A DNA stretch of 5,795 bases from contig JAICWX010000453.1 in the NCBI GenBank assembly GCA_025934635.1, positions 1-5,795 on the forward strand, written 5' to 3'. Positions 1 through 5,466 of this stretch are shown here, in pieces. Position numbers and translations under genes: made by a program. Each line of letters opens with the position of its first letter. Position 1 is the first letter of the stretch. The DNA is from Streptosporangiaceae bacterium. Lineage in GTDB: Bacteria; Actinomycetota; Actinomycetes; Streptosporangiales; Streptosporangiaceae. Under the pieces are notes generated by a model. The model made no database searches, was not told where the DNA came from, and was given only the letters and a program-made list of their open reading frames with translations.

Positions 1-38
1 AGGCCGCCCCGACCTGGAATGTCCGGCTGAAGTGAGAA

Positions 39-97
39 CACGACATCGATGGAGCATCCATGTCGTGATTGCGGCATTGATGGAGCATCCATGTCGT
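39..97. repeat. Two tandem dyad-symmetric repeats, operator-like
   Basis: Two 26-bp copies (41-66 and 72-97) differ at only two positions and repeat with a 31-bp period, about three helical turns. Each copy is itself an inverted repeat. In copy 1, CACGACAT (39-46) pairs with ATGTCGTG (60-67) and GATG (48-51) pairs with CATC (55-58), with one C/C mismatch and a GAG centre. In copy 2 the same arms are kept, and one A-T pair becomes a G-T pair. Paired symmetrical sites on the same helix face fit a cooperative dimeric regulator. They lie about 180 bp upstream of hutI, so the controlled gene could instead be outside the window. Function is inferred; the repeat structure is read directly. Confidence 0.6.
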
Positions 98-274
98 TGC
101 CGGCGACCCGTCGAGGGCCAGGTCGGGTGACGGGCGCGGATTGTGGTGCGGATGTGGATGCCGAGACGGGAACCCGGGCCGCGTGCCAGCCGACGAACTC
201 CTCACTCGACCGTAGTCGACTAGATATCTCGGTCCCCTCGGCCAGGGCGGCGGTCTCCATGGCAAGCTGGTCCC
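98..274 (+). promoter_or_regulatory. hutI upstream region with palindrome cluster
   Basis: I see no convincing coding region here. A perfect 10-bp palindrome TAGTCGACTA lies at 213-222 and overlaps another, AGATATCT, at 222-229; TCGAC at 206-210 and GTCGA at 215-219 form a further inverted pair. This is the most AT-rich spot ahead of hutI and lies about 50 bp before its start codon, so it is the likeliest promoter/operator. No good -35/-10 pair can be named. A 7-codon reading frame (259-282) overlaps the hutI start but has no clear ribosome-binding site. Confidence 0.35.
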
Positions 275-1453
275 GTGTCTGATCCGGAGAGCATGCTGAT
301 CACCGGGATCGGTGAGCTGGTTACCAATGACGGGGGCGCCTTCGCCGCCCTGACCGACGCGGCGCTGGTCATCGAGGCCGGCCAGGTGGCCTGGACCGGG
401 CCCGCGTCGCGCGCGCCCGCCGCCGACACGGTGCTGAACGCAGCCGGCCGGGCCGTGCTGCCCGGCTTCGTCGACTCGCACGCCCACCTGGTCTTCGCGG
501 GGGAGCGCAGCGCCGAGTTCGCCGCCCGGATGGCAGGCCGCCCCTATCAGGCCGGCGGCATCCAGGGCACCGTGGCCGCGACCCGCGACGCCTCCGATGC
601 CGTGCTGCGCGCGAACCTGCGGCGGCTGGCGGGGGAGATGCTCCGCCAGGGCACGACCACGTTCGAGTGCAAGTCCGGGTACGGGCTCACCGTGCCGGAC
701 GAGGCCCGCGCCCTCGCGCTCGCCGCCGAGGTCACCCCCGAGGTCACCTACCTGGGCGCGCACGTCGTACCGCCGGAGTTCACGGCCGACCCGGCCGGCT
801 ACGTCGACCTGGTCCGCGGGCCGATGCTGGACGCCTGCGCGCCCACGGCCCGCTGGATCGACGTGTTCTGCGAGGCCGGGGCCTTCGGCGCCGACGAGGC
901 GACGGCGATCCTCGCCGCCGGCCAGGCCGCGGGCCTGGGCGCCCGGATCCACGCCAACCAGCTCGGCCCCGGCCCCGGCGTCCAGGTCGCGGCTGCCGCA
1001 GGCGCCGCCTCGGCCGACCACTGCACGTTCCTGACCGACGCCGACGTCGACGCCCTGGTGTCGGCGCAGGTGGTCGCGACCCTGCTGCCCGGCGTGGAGT
1101 TCAGCTGCCGGCAGCCCTTCCCGCAGGCGCGCCGCCTGCTCGACGCGGGCGCCACCGTAGCCCTGGCCACCGACTGCAACCCCGGTTCCTGCTTCACCAG
1201 CAGCATGCCGTTCTGCATCGCCCTCGCCGTTCGCGAGATGGGCATGACCACCGAGGAAGCCGTCTGGGCCGCCACCGCGGGCGGCGCCCGCGCCCTGCGC
1301 CGCACCGATGTCGGCCACCTCGCCGTCGGCGCCCGCGCCGACCTGATCCTGCTGGACGCGCCGTCCCACGCCTACCTGGCCTACCGCCCCGGCGTCCCCC
1401 AGGTCACCGCCGCCTGGCAAGCCGGCCACCTAGTAGCCGGCTCAGCCCTCTAA
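275..1453 (+). CDS. hutI: Imidazolonepropionase (histidine degradation)
   Basis: Hydrolyses 4-imidazolone-5-propionate to N-formimino-L-glutamate, the third step of histidine catabolism, in the cytoplasm. The 392-aa product has the usual length of the family, a metal-dependent amidohydrolase. Motifs seen in order are [22 protein letters not shown] (split here at residues 61-82), [11 protein letters not shown] (about 94-104), [12 protein letters not shown] (about 127-138), ARIHANQLG (223-231), SADHCTF (246-252) and LATDCNPGS (298-306). By family comparison the metal ligands should be His69, His71, His226 and Asp300, all present. The GTG at 275 gives a normal N-terminus, but no clear ribosome-binding site precedes it; ATG 293 is in frame and would remove six residues. 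No other hut gene is visible, so it may be the last gene of a cluster extending upstream or stand alone. The family call is firm; the start is less so. Confidence 0.95.
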   Translation: MSDPESMLITGIGELVTNDGGAFAALTDAALVIEAGQVAWTGPASRAPAADTVLNAAGRAVLPGFVDSHAHLVFAGERSAEFAARMAGRPYQAGGIQGTVAATRDASDAVLRANLRRLAGEMLRQGTTTFECKSGYGLTVPDEARALALAAEVTPEVTYLGAHVVPPEFTADPAGYVDLVRGPMLDACAPTARWIDVFCEAGAFGADEATAILAAGQAAGLGARIHANQLGPGPGVQVAAAAGAASADHCTFLTDADVDALVSAQVVATLLPGVEFSCRQPFPQARRLLDAGATVALATDCNPGSCFTSSMPFCIALAVREMGMTTEEAVWAATAGGARALRRTDVGHLAVGARADLILLDAPSHAYLAYRPGVPQVTAAWQAGHLVAGSAL

Positions 1454-1474
1454 CCCGCGGCCCGCCCCATGGGA

Positions 1475-1491
1475 CCCGGTGTGGCACCGGG
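1475..1491. terminator. Hairpin after hutI
   Basis: CCCGGTG (1475-1481) pairs perfectly with CACCGGG (1485-1491) around a TGG loop, 21 bp after the hutI stop codon. No T-run follows, which is common for actinobacterial hairpin terminators. hutI and the gntR-type gene converge here, so it may act in both directions. Confidence 0.5.
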
Positions 1492-1556
1492 CGCATAAGA
1501 ACTTGCGGAATGAATCACTTGAGTTTCTCCTGTAACGCCATCACTACACGAGGCCG
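1492..1556. other. AT-richer intergenic island
   Basis: About half of these 65 bases are G or C, clearly below the flanking sequence. On the minus strand there is an 8-codon frame (1515-1541, M-A-L-Q-E-K-L-K). Its TGA overlaps a GTG opening a 22-codon frame (1450-1518), and a GGAG lies 8 nt before that GTG. A short hairpin, CGCA/TGCG, sits at about 1492-1507. I cannot tell whether this is a small coupled reading frame, a leader, a remnant of an inserted element or chance. It lies directly downstream of the gntR-type gene on the same strand. Confidence 0.3.
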
Positions 1557-1570
1557 CCGGAGTGAAACGC

Positions 1571-1819
1571 CTACTGACTCAGGTCGCCGCTGACGAACGT
1601 CCCCTTGCCGACCCGGCTCACGATGAGGCCGCGTTCCCTCAGTTCCCGCATCGCCCGCCGGACGGTCTGGTAGCCGATTCCCCACTCCTCGGCCAGATCC
1701 CGTTCAGCCGGCAGCTTCTGACCAGGCTTCAGCCCGCCGCGCTCGATCCGGGCAGCCACGTAATCCGCCGCTTGCTCATACAACGGCGTGACGGAATCCG
1801 GATTGAACTGCGGAGCCAT
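1571..1819 (-). CDS. Stand-alone GntR-type winged-helix regulator
   Basis: An 82-aa protein that is almost entirely a GntR N-terminal winged helix-turn-helix (about residues 11-77). It opens with TPLYEQAADYVAARIERG, and the recognition segment LAEEWGIGYQTVRRAMREL and the wing RVGKGTFV are typical. It lacks the C-terminal ligand-binding domain of full GntR regulators (usually over 220 aa), so it is either a minimal DNA-binding repressor or needs a partner protein. The ATG at 1819 is preferred over longer in-frame starts because the homology begins just after it. A -10-like TACGAT (minus strand, 1827-1832) also ends 7 nt before it, consistent with leaderless translation. It is transcribed divergently from the 70-aa gene and probably binds the shared intergenic inverted repeat, regulating both. 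Family is clear; target and signal are inferred. Confidence 0.9.
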   Translation of the reverse strand: MAPQFNPDSVTPLYEQAADYVAARIERGGLKPGQKLPAERDLAEEWGIGYQTVRRAMRELRERGLIVSRVGKGTFVSGDLSQ

Positions 1820-1912
1820 GATCGAGATCGTATAGCCCCGCCTACCTGCGAAAATACTCCTATCGCATCGCATGGCCTCGCATAGCAATAGGAGTCGATG
1901 TAATCTGTCGAC
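1820..1912. promoter_or_regulatory. Shared divergent promoter/operator
   Basis: An inverted repeat ACTCCTAT (1856-1863) / ATAGGAGT (1888-1895) encloses 24 nt. A further ATAG half-site lies at 1882-1885, and CGCAT occurs three times within the centre. On the plus strand TAATCT (1901-1906) is a good -10 box ending 6 nt before the ATG at 1913. On the minus strand TACGAT (1827-1832) ends 7 nt before the ATG at 1819. Both spacings predict leaderless or nearly leaderless transcripts, and neither start has a Shine-Dalgarno sequence. The right arm lies in the spacer of the plus-strand promoter, a normal place for a repressor site. -35 boxes are weak on both strands. Confidence 0.55.
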
Positions 1913-2125
1913 ATGATGACTGTCCGCGGCGAGCCCGATTACGTTGACCAGGTACCGCGCCGTATGGCGTACGAGAAGACCCACCCGAAGACCGAGATCA
2001 TCTACATCGGCCCGTACTGGCAGGCGATCATCCGGGAGGACACGGGCCAGACGATCATCACCCGGCACAGCCTCAAGCAGCTGATGGACAAGCTCGAAGC
2101 CATCGATGAGGAGAAGGAGCCGTGA
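1913..2125 (+). CDS. Small protein of unknown function, divergent from gntR
   Basis: A 70-aa, soluble-looking protein with no signal peptide or membrane segment. The N-terminal part is polar (EPDYVDQVPRRMAYEKTHP, residues 7-25). A hydrophobic/aromatic core follows (TEIIYIGPYWQAIIRED, 27-43), then TIITRHSLKQLMDKLEAIDE (47-66), which looks like a strand followed by an amphipathic helix. The non-random composition, the alternation of predicted strands and helix, and the good promoter make it a real gene. ATG 1913 is favoured by the -10 box 6 nt upstream; ATG 1916 is the immediate alternative. I do not recognise a named family. Its divergent pairing with a DNA-binding-only GntR protein suggests that the two are co-regulated and perhaps partners, but this is inference from context only. 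Confidence 0.75.
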   Translation: MMTVRGEPDYVDQVPRRMAYEKTHPKTEIIYIGPYWQAIIREDTGQTIITRHSLKQLMDKLEAIDEEKEP

Positions 2126-2135
2126 ACACCCGGAT

Positions 2136-2149
2136 GGCTCGCTAGAGCC
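2136..2149. terminator. Short hairpin between convergent genes
   Basis: GGCTC (2136-2140) pairs with GAGCC (2145-2149) around a GCTA loop, within the 16 bp between the stop codon of the 70-aa gene and the end of the flavin reductase gene. The minus-strand stop codon itself (2142-2144) lies in the loop. There is no T-run, so it is a weak, possibly bidirectional terminator. Confidence 0.3.
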
Positions 2150-2714
2150 GGGCGGGCAGGTAGCGGCCGTGGAAGCGGATGAGCGGCTCTCCGGCTGCGG
2201 CCAGGTAGGGCACGCCGGTGACCCCCGCGATGACCAGCAGGTGATCCCCGGCGGTGACCAGTCGCTCGGCCGAGCACTCCAGCGCGGCCAAGCCGCCCGC
2301 CGCGATCAGCGCCCCAGAGTCATCGCCGCGCCGGTGCGGCACGTCATCGAGCATCAGCCGGGCACTCGGACGCCCCGCCGCGGCGAACCGCCCGGCCAGT
2401 ACCCGCTGCCCCGCCGCCAGCAGCGTCACCGCGAACCGAGTGACCGGCTCGTCCGGCCGGCTGAACAGCTCCGCCAGGTAGGAACCGGACATCAGTGACA
2501 CCATCACCAGCGGCGGCGCGGCCGACAGCGGGCAGAACGCGCTGACCGTAGCCCCGACGTCATCTCGCCCGTCCGCCACCATCACCAGCGTGACCGCCCC
2601 CGCCCACGCCGCCCGAGCCCCATCCCACGCCTCGACCCACGTCCCCCCGCCACCCGTCCCCGCCCCCTGCGTCCCGCCACCCGGCCCCGCCGCCCCTGCA
2701 TCCATGCCAGCCAC
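2142..2714 (-). CDS. Flavin reductase-like, FMN-binding split-barrel protein
   Basis: Members of this family bind FMN/FAD and usually reduce it with NAD(P)H to supply a partner monooxygenase; some bind flavin or haem for other roles. In the 190-aa product the domain spans about residues 28-188. Matches include AVTLVMVADGRDDVGATVSAF (40-60), with the usual V-T-x-V…D-G…G-x-T-x-S-A-F pattern, then PPLVMVSLMSGSYLAELF (67-84), FAVTLLAAGQRVLAGRFA (94-111), GLAALECSAERL (141-152), GDHLLVIAGV (156-165) and PLIRFHGRYLPA (177-188). Residues 5-25 are a Gly/Ala low-complexity tail. The GTG at 2714 is chosen because GGGAGGG (minus strand, 2726-2732) lies 11 nt upstream; ATG 2705 is possible. No oxygenase is adjacent, so the physiological partner is unknown. 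Confidence 0.85.
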   Translation of the reverse strand: MAGMDAGAAGPGGGTQGAGTGGGGTWVEAWDGARAAWAGAVTLVMVADGRDDVGATVSAFCPLSAAPPLVMVSLMSGSYLAELFSRPDEPVTRFAVTLLAAGQRVLAGRFAAAGRPSARLMLDDVPHRRGDDSGALIAAGGLAALECSAERLVTAGDHLLVIAGVTGVPYLAAAGEPLIRFHGRYLPARL

Positions 2715-2742
2715 GCTAGTACCAGCCCTCCCGAGGCCGTCT

Positions 2743-2795
2743 CATGATCCTGGCCGGAAGCGACCAAATAATCACCGGACCTGGCCACGATCATG
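2743..2795. repeat. Inverted repeat upstream of the flavin reductase gene
   Basis: CATGATC-C-TGGCC (2743-2755) is mirrored by GGCCA-C-GATCATG (2783-2795): 12 of 13 arm positions pair, around a 27-nt centre rich in A and T (CCAAATAATCACC at about 2764-2776). It starts 28 bp upstream of the flavin reductase GTG, so it could be an operator or a structured leader. It does not look like a terminator because no T-run follows on either strand. The structure is read directly; the role is inferred. Confidence 0.45.
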
Positions 2796-2837
2796 GCAAT
2801 GGAAGCGGACGTCTCGGCCGGGCCATGGCGGCTCGGA

Positions 2838-2855
2838 CAGCCCCGCTTAGGGCTG
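2838..2855. terminator. Hairpin downstream of sppA
   Basis: CAGCCC (2838-2843) and GGGCTG (2850-2855) form a perfect 6-bp stem with a CGCTTA loop, about 85 bp beyond the sppA stop codon. There is no T-run. It may be a second-line terminator for sppA reading leftward. Confidence 0.3.
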
Positions 2856-2916
2856 CCTCGCTACCGGGGCGGCTGGCTGGACAGTTTTACCCGAGCGGGC
2901 AGGTGCGGTGGTGCCG

Positions 2917-2933
2917 GGGCGGAGGGGCCGCCC
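2917..2933. terminator. Candidate sppA terminator hairpin
   Basis: GGGCGG (2917-2922) pairs with CCGCCC (2928-2933) around AGGGG. It begins 6 bp past the sppA stop codon on the minus strand. The position fits a terminator, but no T-tract follows in that direction, so support is moderate. Confidence 0.4.
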
Positions 2934-2939
2934 GTTTGG

Positions 2940-4667
2940 TCAGTGGATTATCCAGTGGCCGGGGAGGGTCAGCGGTCCGTGCGGTGACAAGCCCGCGCGG
3001 GCCGCGAGCTGCCAGGCGGGGCCCCAGCCGGAGAAGCCGCCGAGGTCGAGACCGGCCGCGGCGGCCGGCTTGGACTCGCTGGACTCCGGCGGCCGCAGCT
3101 GGTCCAGCGGGGTTACCCGGGGATAGGTGCGCAGCGGCGCGCGGGCCGGCAGCCCGGCCCGGCGGCGCGCGATCTCCGCCGCGGCGGTCATCCCGCCGAG
3201 CTCGTCCACCAGGCCGTTCTGCGCGGCGTCGGCGCCGGTCCAGACCCGCCCCCGGGCGATCTCGTGCACCTGCTCCGGCGTCATCCGGCGGCCCGAGGCC
3301 ACCTTCTGGGTGAAGTCACGGTAGATCGCGTCGAGCCAGGCGTTGATCCGCTGCCAGTCATCCTCGCTGAACGGGTGCGCGGGCGCGAACATGTTCGCCC
3401 CGCGGCCGACGGACACCGAGTCGGTGGTGATGCCGGCCCGCTCGAAGGCGTCCTTGAGCACGGGCTTGCCCATGATCACGCCGATCGAGCCGGTCATCGT
3501 GCCCGGCTGCGCCACGATGACGTCAGCCGCCATGGCGATGTAGTACCCGCCCGAGGCCGCCACGTCGCCCATCGAGACGACGACCGGCTTGCCGGCCGCG
3601 CGGGTCCTGACCACCTCGCGCCAGATCGTGTCGGACGCCACGGCGGACCCGCCGGGGCTGTTGACCCGGAGCAGGACGGCGCGCACCCGGTCGTCCGTGG
3701 TGGCCGAGCGCAGCGCGGCCGCCACCGTGTCCGAGCCGATCGAGTTGCCGCCCAGCGGGCTCCGTCCGCTGCGGCCCTGCCGGATGGGCCCGGACGCGTG
3801 GATCACCGCGACGAAGTGCTCACGCGGGTTCGGCAGCTTCGTGGCCCGCTGGGTCAGTGCGTGCGCGCGCTGATAGCGGCCGACGTACTGCAGGCTCGCG
3901 TCTGCCCCCGCCTCCTTGCGTACCTCGGCGTAGACCTCGTCCCGGTACCCGAGCGCGTCGACCAGGCCCTCGGCCAGGGCATCCTCGGCCAGGAACGGCC
4001 CGCGGTCGAGCAGCGCGCGGGCTTGCTCAGCGGTCTTGCCGCGGCGTTCGGCGATGGCGCTGGTGATCTGCTCGGCGATCGAGATGGCCAGGCGCTCGGC
4101 GGCCTCGCGGGTCGGGCCGGTGAAGCCGCGTTCGGTCAGGTTGTCAGCGGCCGACTTGTACTCGTACCGCTTGCCGCTCTCGAAGCCGATGCCGAGCTTG
4201 GCCAGGGCGTCGTGCAGGAAGACCTGCTCGACCGAGATCCCGGTGAGCCCGAGCGCGCCGGAGGGCTGCAGGTAGATCCGGTCGAAGGCGGTAGCCAGGT
4301 AGTACGGCACGTTGCCGCCGGTGAACTCGCCGAAGGACTCAGACCAGGCCACGGTGAGCTTGCCGGACTCGCGGAAGGTGCTGATCGCCTCGCGGAGCTC
4401 CTGGACCCGGGCCAGCCCGATCCGGCTGCCGCCCACCTTGACCACCAGCGCGCGGACCCGGTCGTCCTTGCGGGCGCGGCGCAGTCCCTCGAGGACATCA
4501 GACAGCCTCAGCTTGCGCCGGGACATAAACGCGGAGACCGGATCCGCAATCGGTCCCTCGGCGATCCCGTCGGTCAGGTCCAGCTCGAGGATCAGCGGTC
4601 CTGTCTGGCGCTGCCGTAGCCTGGAAACCTGTTCGGCCAGCTGCCGGGCGAGTTGCGCGTCTGCCAT
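2940..4667 (-). CDS. sppA: Signal peptide peptidase SppA, long (67K-type) form
   Basis: A serine/lysine-dyad protease that cleaves remnant signal peptides and other membrane-derived peptides. The 575-aa product has the two-domain layout of the long E. coli-type enzyme. The first domain (about residues 24-250) supplies the general-base lysine, Lys171 in RYEYKSAADNLTERG. The second (about 286-500) carries the nucleophile Ser372 in GDVAASGGYYIAMAAD, followed by TGSIGVIMGKPVL and the later RVWTGADAAQNGLVDELGG. The Lys-Ser separation of 201 residues closely matches the family (200 in E. coli). No N-terminal membrane anchor or signal peptide is visible, unlike the E. coli enzyme, so it is probably cytoplasmic or peripheral. 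ATG 4667 is preferred: a TAAGCT -10 box ends 7 nt upstream, implying a leaderless message. A TTG at 4739 would add 24 residues but overlap the divergent gene. Confidence 0.93.
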   Translation of the reverse strand: MADAQLARQLAEQVSRLRQRQTGPLILELDLTDGIAEGPIADPVSAFMSRRKLRLSDVLEGLRRARKDDRVRALVVKVGGSRIGLARVQELREAISTFRESGKLTVAWSESFGEFTGGNVPYYLATAFDRIYLQPSGALGLTGISVEQVFLHDALAKLGIGFESGKRYEYKSAADNLTERGFTGPTREAAERLAISIAEQITSAIAERRGKTAEQARALLDRGPFLAEDALAEGLVDALGYRDEVYAEVRKEAGADASLQYVGRYQRAHALTQRATKLPNPREHFVAVIHASGPIRQGRSGRSPLGGNSIGSDTVAAALRSATTDDRVRAVLLRVNSPGGSAVASDTIWREVVRTRAAGKPVVVSMGDVAASGGYYIAMAADVIVAQPGTMTGSIGVIMGKPVLKDAFERAGITTDSVSVGRGANMFAPAHPFSEDDWQRINAWLDAIYRDFTQKVASGRRMTPEQVHEIARGRVWTGADAAQNGLVDELGGMTAAAEIARRRAGLPARAPLRTYPRVTPLDQLRPPESSESKPAAAAGLDLGGFSGWGPAWQLAARAGLSPHGPLTLPGHWIIH

Positions 4668-4674
4668 GCGATTC

Positions 4675-4680
4675 AGCTTA
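4675..4680 (-). promoter_or_regulatory. Putative sppA -10 box, leaderless start
   Basis: TAAGCT on the minus strand fits the TAnnnT pattern and ends 7 nt before the preferred sppA ATG, which has no Shine-Dalgarno sequence. The -35 region is weak. The same spacing is seen at the gntR-type gene, which supports leaderless initiation as a recurring arrangement in this genome. Confidence 0.4.
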
Positions 4681-4713
4681 CGGTGCGAAGGAGACGGGAT
4701 TCTGCGCGGCTTT

Positions 4714-5211
4714 GTGACGATCGTCGTGGATGTCGCCAACGTGATGGGCTCGCGGCCCGACGGCTGGTGGCGAGACCGGGCGGGCGCGGCGGTCCGGCTT
4801 CACGACCAGATCGCCCGGCTGGCCGCCAGCGGCCGGGCGATCCTGCCGCCGCCCGGCGACCGTCCGCCTGCCGATGCCGCTGACCCAGCCGGAGATGGCC
4901 CTGACCCCGCCGGAGATGGCTCCGGCTTGCCGGGGGAGGAGGCGCCCGCGTTCGTCCTCGTGCTTGAAGGTGCCGCCAGGGCCGCCGTCTCCCGGCTGCC
5001 AGCCGCTAGCTCCGGCGAGGCGGATCCAGCCAGGGCGGGGGAGGTGCGGGTGGTGGAGGCGCGCGGCTCGGGCGACGACGCGATCGTGGCCGTAGTGCGG
5101 GAGCTGCCCGGCCGGCGCGTGGTCGTGACCGCCGACCGCGAGCTACGTGCGCGCTGCCTGGCGGCCGGGGCAGAAATTCTTGGCCCGGGCTGGCTGCTCG
5201 GCCTGCTCTGA
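4714..5211 (+). CDS. YacP/NYN-like (PIN-fold) putative RNA-processing protein
   Basis: The 165-aa product begins TIVVDVANVMGSRPDGWWRD (residues 2-21), with the buried Asp6 and Asn9 of the NYN/PIN nuclease fold. It continues with FVLVLEG (80-86), EARGSGDDAIV (115-125, acidic Asp121/Asp122) and VVVTADRELRARC (136-148, Asp141), ending GPGWLLGLL. These acidic positions match the metal site of PIN-like nucleases, so RNA cleavage or RNA binding is plausible; close actinobacterial relatives are often labelled NTP pyrophosphohydrolase, which I would not rely on. Residues 45-77 are a Pro/Asp/Gly-rich linker with a tandem duplication. GTG 4714 is the first standard start giving the conserved N-terminus. 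The strong AAGGAG (4688-4693) is 20 nt away, so a CTG start at 4702 is possible. It is divergent from sppA. Confidence 0.8.
   Translation: MTIVVDVANVMGSRPDGWWRDRAGAAVRLHDQIARLAASGRAILPPPGDRPPADAADPAGDGPDPAGDGSGLPGEEAPAFVLVLEGAARAAVSRLPAASSGEADPARAGEVRVVEARGSGDDAIVAVVRELPGRRVVVTADRELRARCLAAGAEILGPGWLLGLL
4880..4921 (+). repeat. 21-bp in-frame tandem duplication
   Basis: Two adjacent 21-bp copies (4880-4900 and 4901-4921) differ at two positions and encode DPAGDGP then DPAGDGS in the linker of the NYN-like protein. The length, a multiple of three, preserves the frame. It is probably a recent slippage duplication in a flexible loop. Confidence 0.8.
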
Positions 5212-5237
5212 GGCTGATGGGACTGACGGGGCTGAGG

Positions 5238-5285
5238 CCCGCCCGCGGCCTGACTCCGGTATCCCCAGGTCACGGGCGGGTTATT
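5238..5285 (+). terminator. Terminator-like hairpin with T-rich tail
   Basis: CCCGCCCG (5238-5245) pairs with CGGGCGGG (5273-5280), with a smaller nested CCTG/CAGG stem inside. TTATT follows at once (5281-5285). It lies 26 bp after the stop codon of the NYN-like gene and has the stem-plus-T-tail form of an intrinsic terminator on the plus strand. Confidence 0.55.
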
Positions 5286-5286
5286 C

Positions 5287-5317
5287 GGGCCACCCGGCCC
5301 GTTCAACCGGGTGGCCC
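5287..5317. terminator. Strong 11-bp hairpin terminator
   Basis: GGGCCACCCGG (5287-5297) and CCGGGTGGCCC (5307-5317) form a perfect 11-bp stem around a 9-nt loop, directly after the preceding hairpin. It is the strongest hairpin in the window. With no T-run after it, it probably serves as a back-up terminator insulating the downstream gene. Confidence 0.65.
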
Positions 5318-5413
5318 CAACTTCCCCTTCCAGACCGGCACACTGGGGCGCCGGAGCGAGCATCGTAGCAGCCATAAAGGCGTGTCCGCCCGAGATAGCC
5401 GGGTACGTACGGT

Positions 5414-5456
5414 TTGGAAATTGCTGTGAGTTCCGGCTTTACTTGAGGGCCTCAAG
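5414..5456 (+). promoter_or_regulatory. Promoter and palindromic operator candidate
   Basis: TTGGAA (5414-5419) and TTTACT (5438-5443), 18 bp apart, form a plausible promoter for the membrane-protein gene, with transcription expected near 5450. Over that point lies CTTGAGG (5442-5448) / CCTCAAG (5450-5456), a perfect 7-bp-arm palindrome with a single central G. A protein bound there would block initiation. The palindrome is certain; the promoter is a consensus match judged by eye. Confidence 0.4.
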
Positions 5457-5466
5457 CCCCTCCGCG

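Noticed and set aside
1..35. The possible C-terminal end of an upstream gene (a frame ending in a stop at 33-35)
   Set aside because: Only about ten codons are visible, and other frames also end nearby, so no gene can be supported.
41..97. A minimal CRISPR array
   Set aside because: There are only two units, separated by 5 bp, which is far too short for a spacer, and no cas gene is present.
49..282. A 77-codon frame upstream of hutI
   Set aside because: It runs through the tandem dyad repeats, has no ribosome-binding site or recognisable domain, and its composition looks random.
1486..1510. A stretch resembling the 3' end of a tRNA on the minus strand
   Set aside because: It shows a loose likeness to a T-arm, but the loop reads TTCTTAT, missing the conserved purine and A, the 5-bp stem does not form, and no D-arm or anticodon arm follows.
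667..1593. A 308-codon open frame on the plus strand inside hutI
   Set aside because: The product is almost all Arg, Pro and Gly, the usual frame-shifted shadow of a GC-rich gene. hutI itself matches its family across the whole length.
3264..4619. A 451-codon open frame on the plus strand
   Set aside because: It lies opposite the sppA gene, is low in complexity and Arg/Gly/Asp-rich, shows no family motif, and is expected from high third-position GC.
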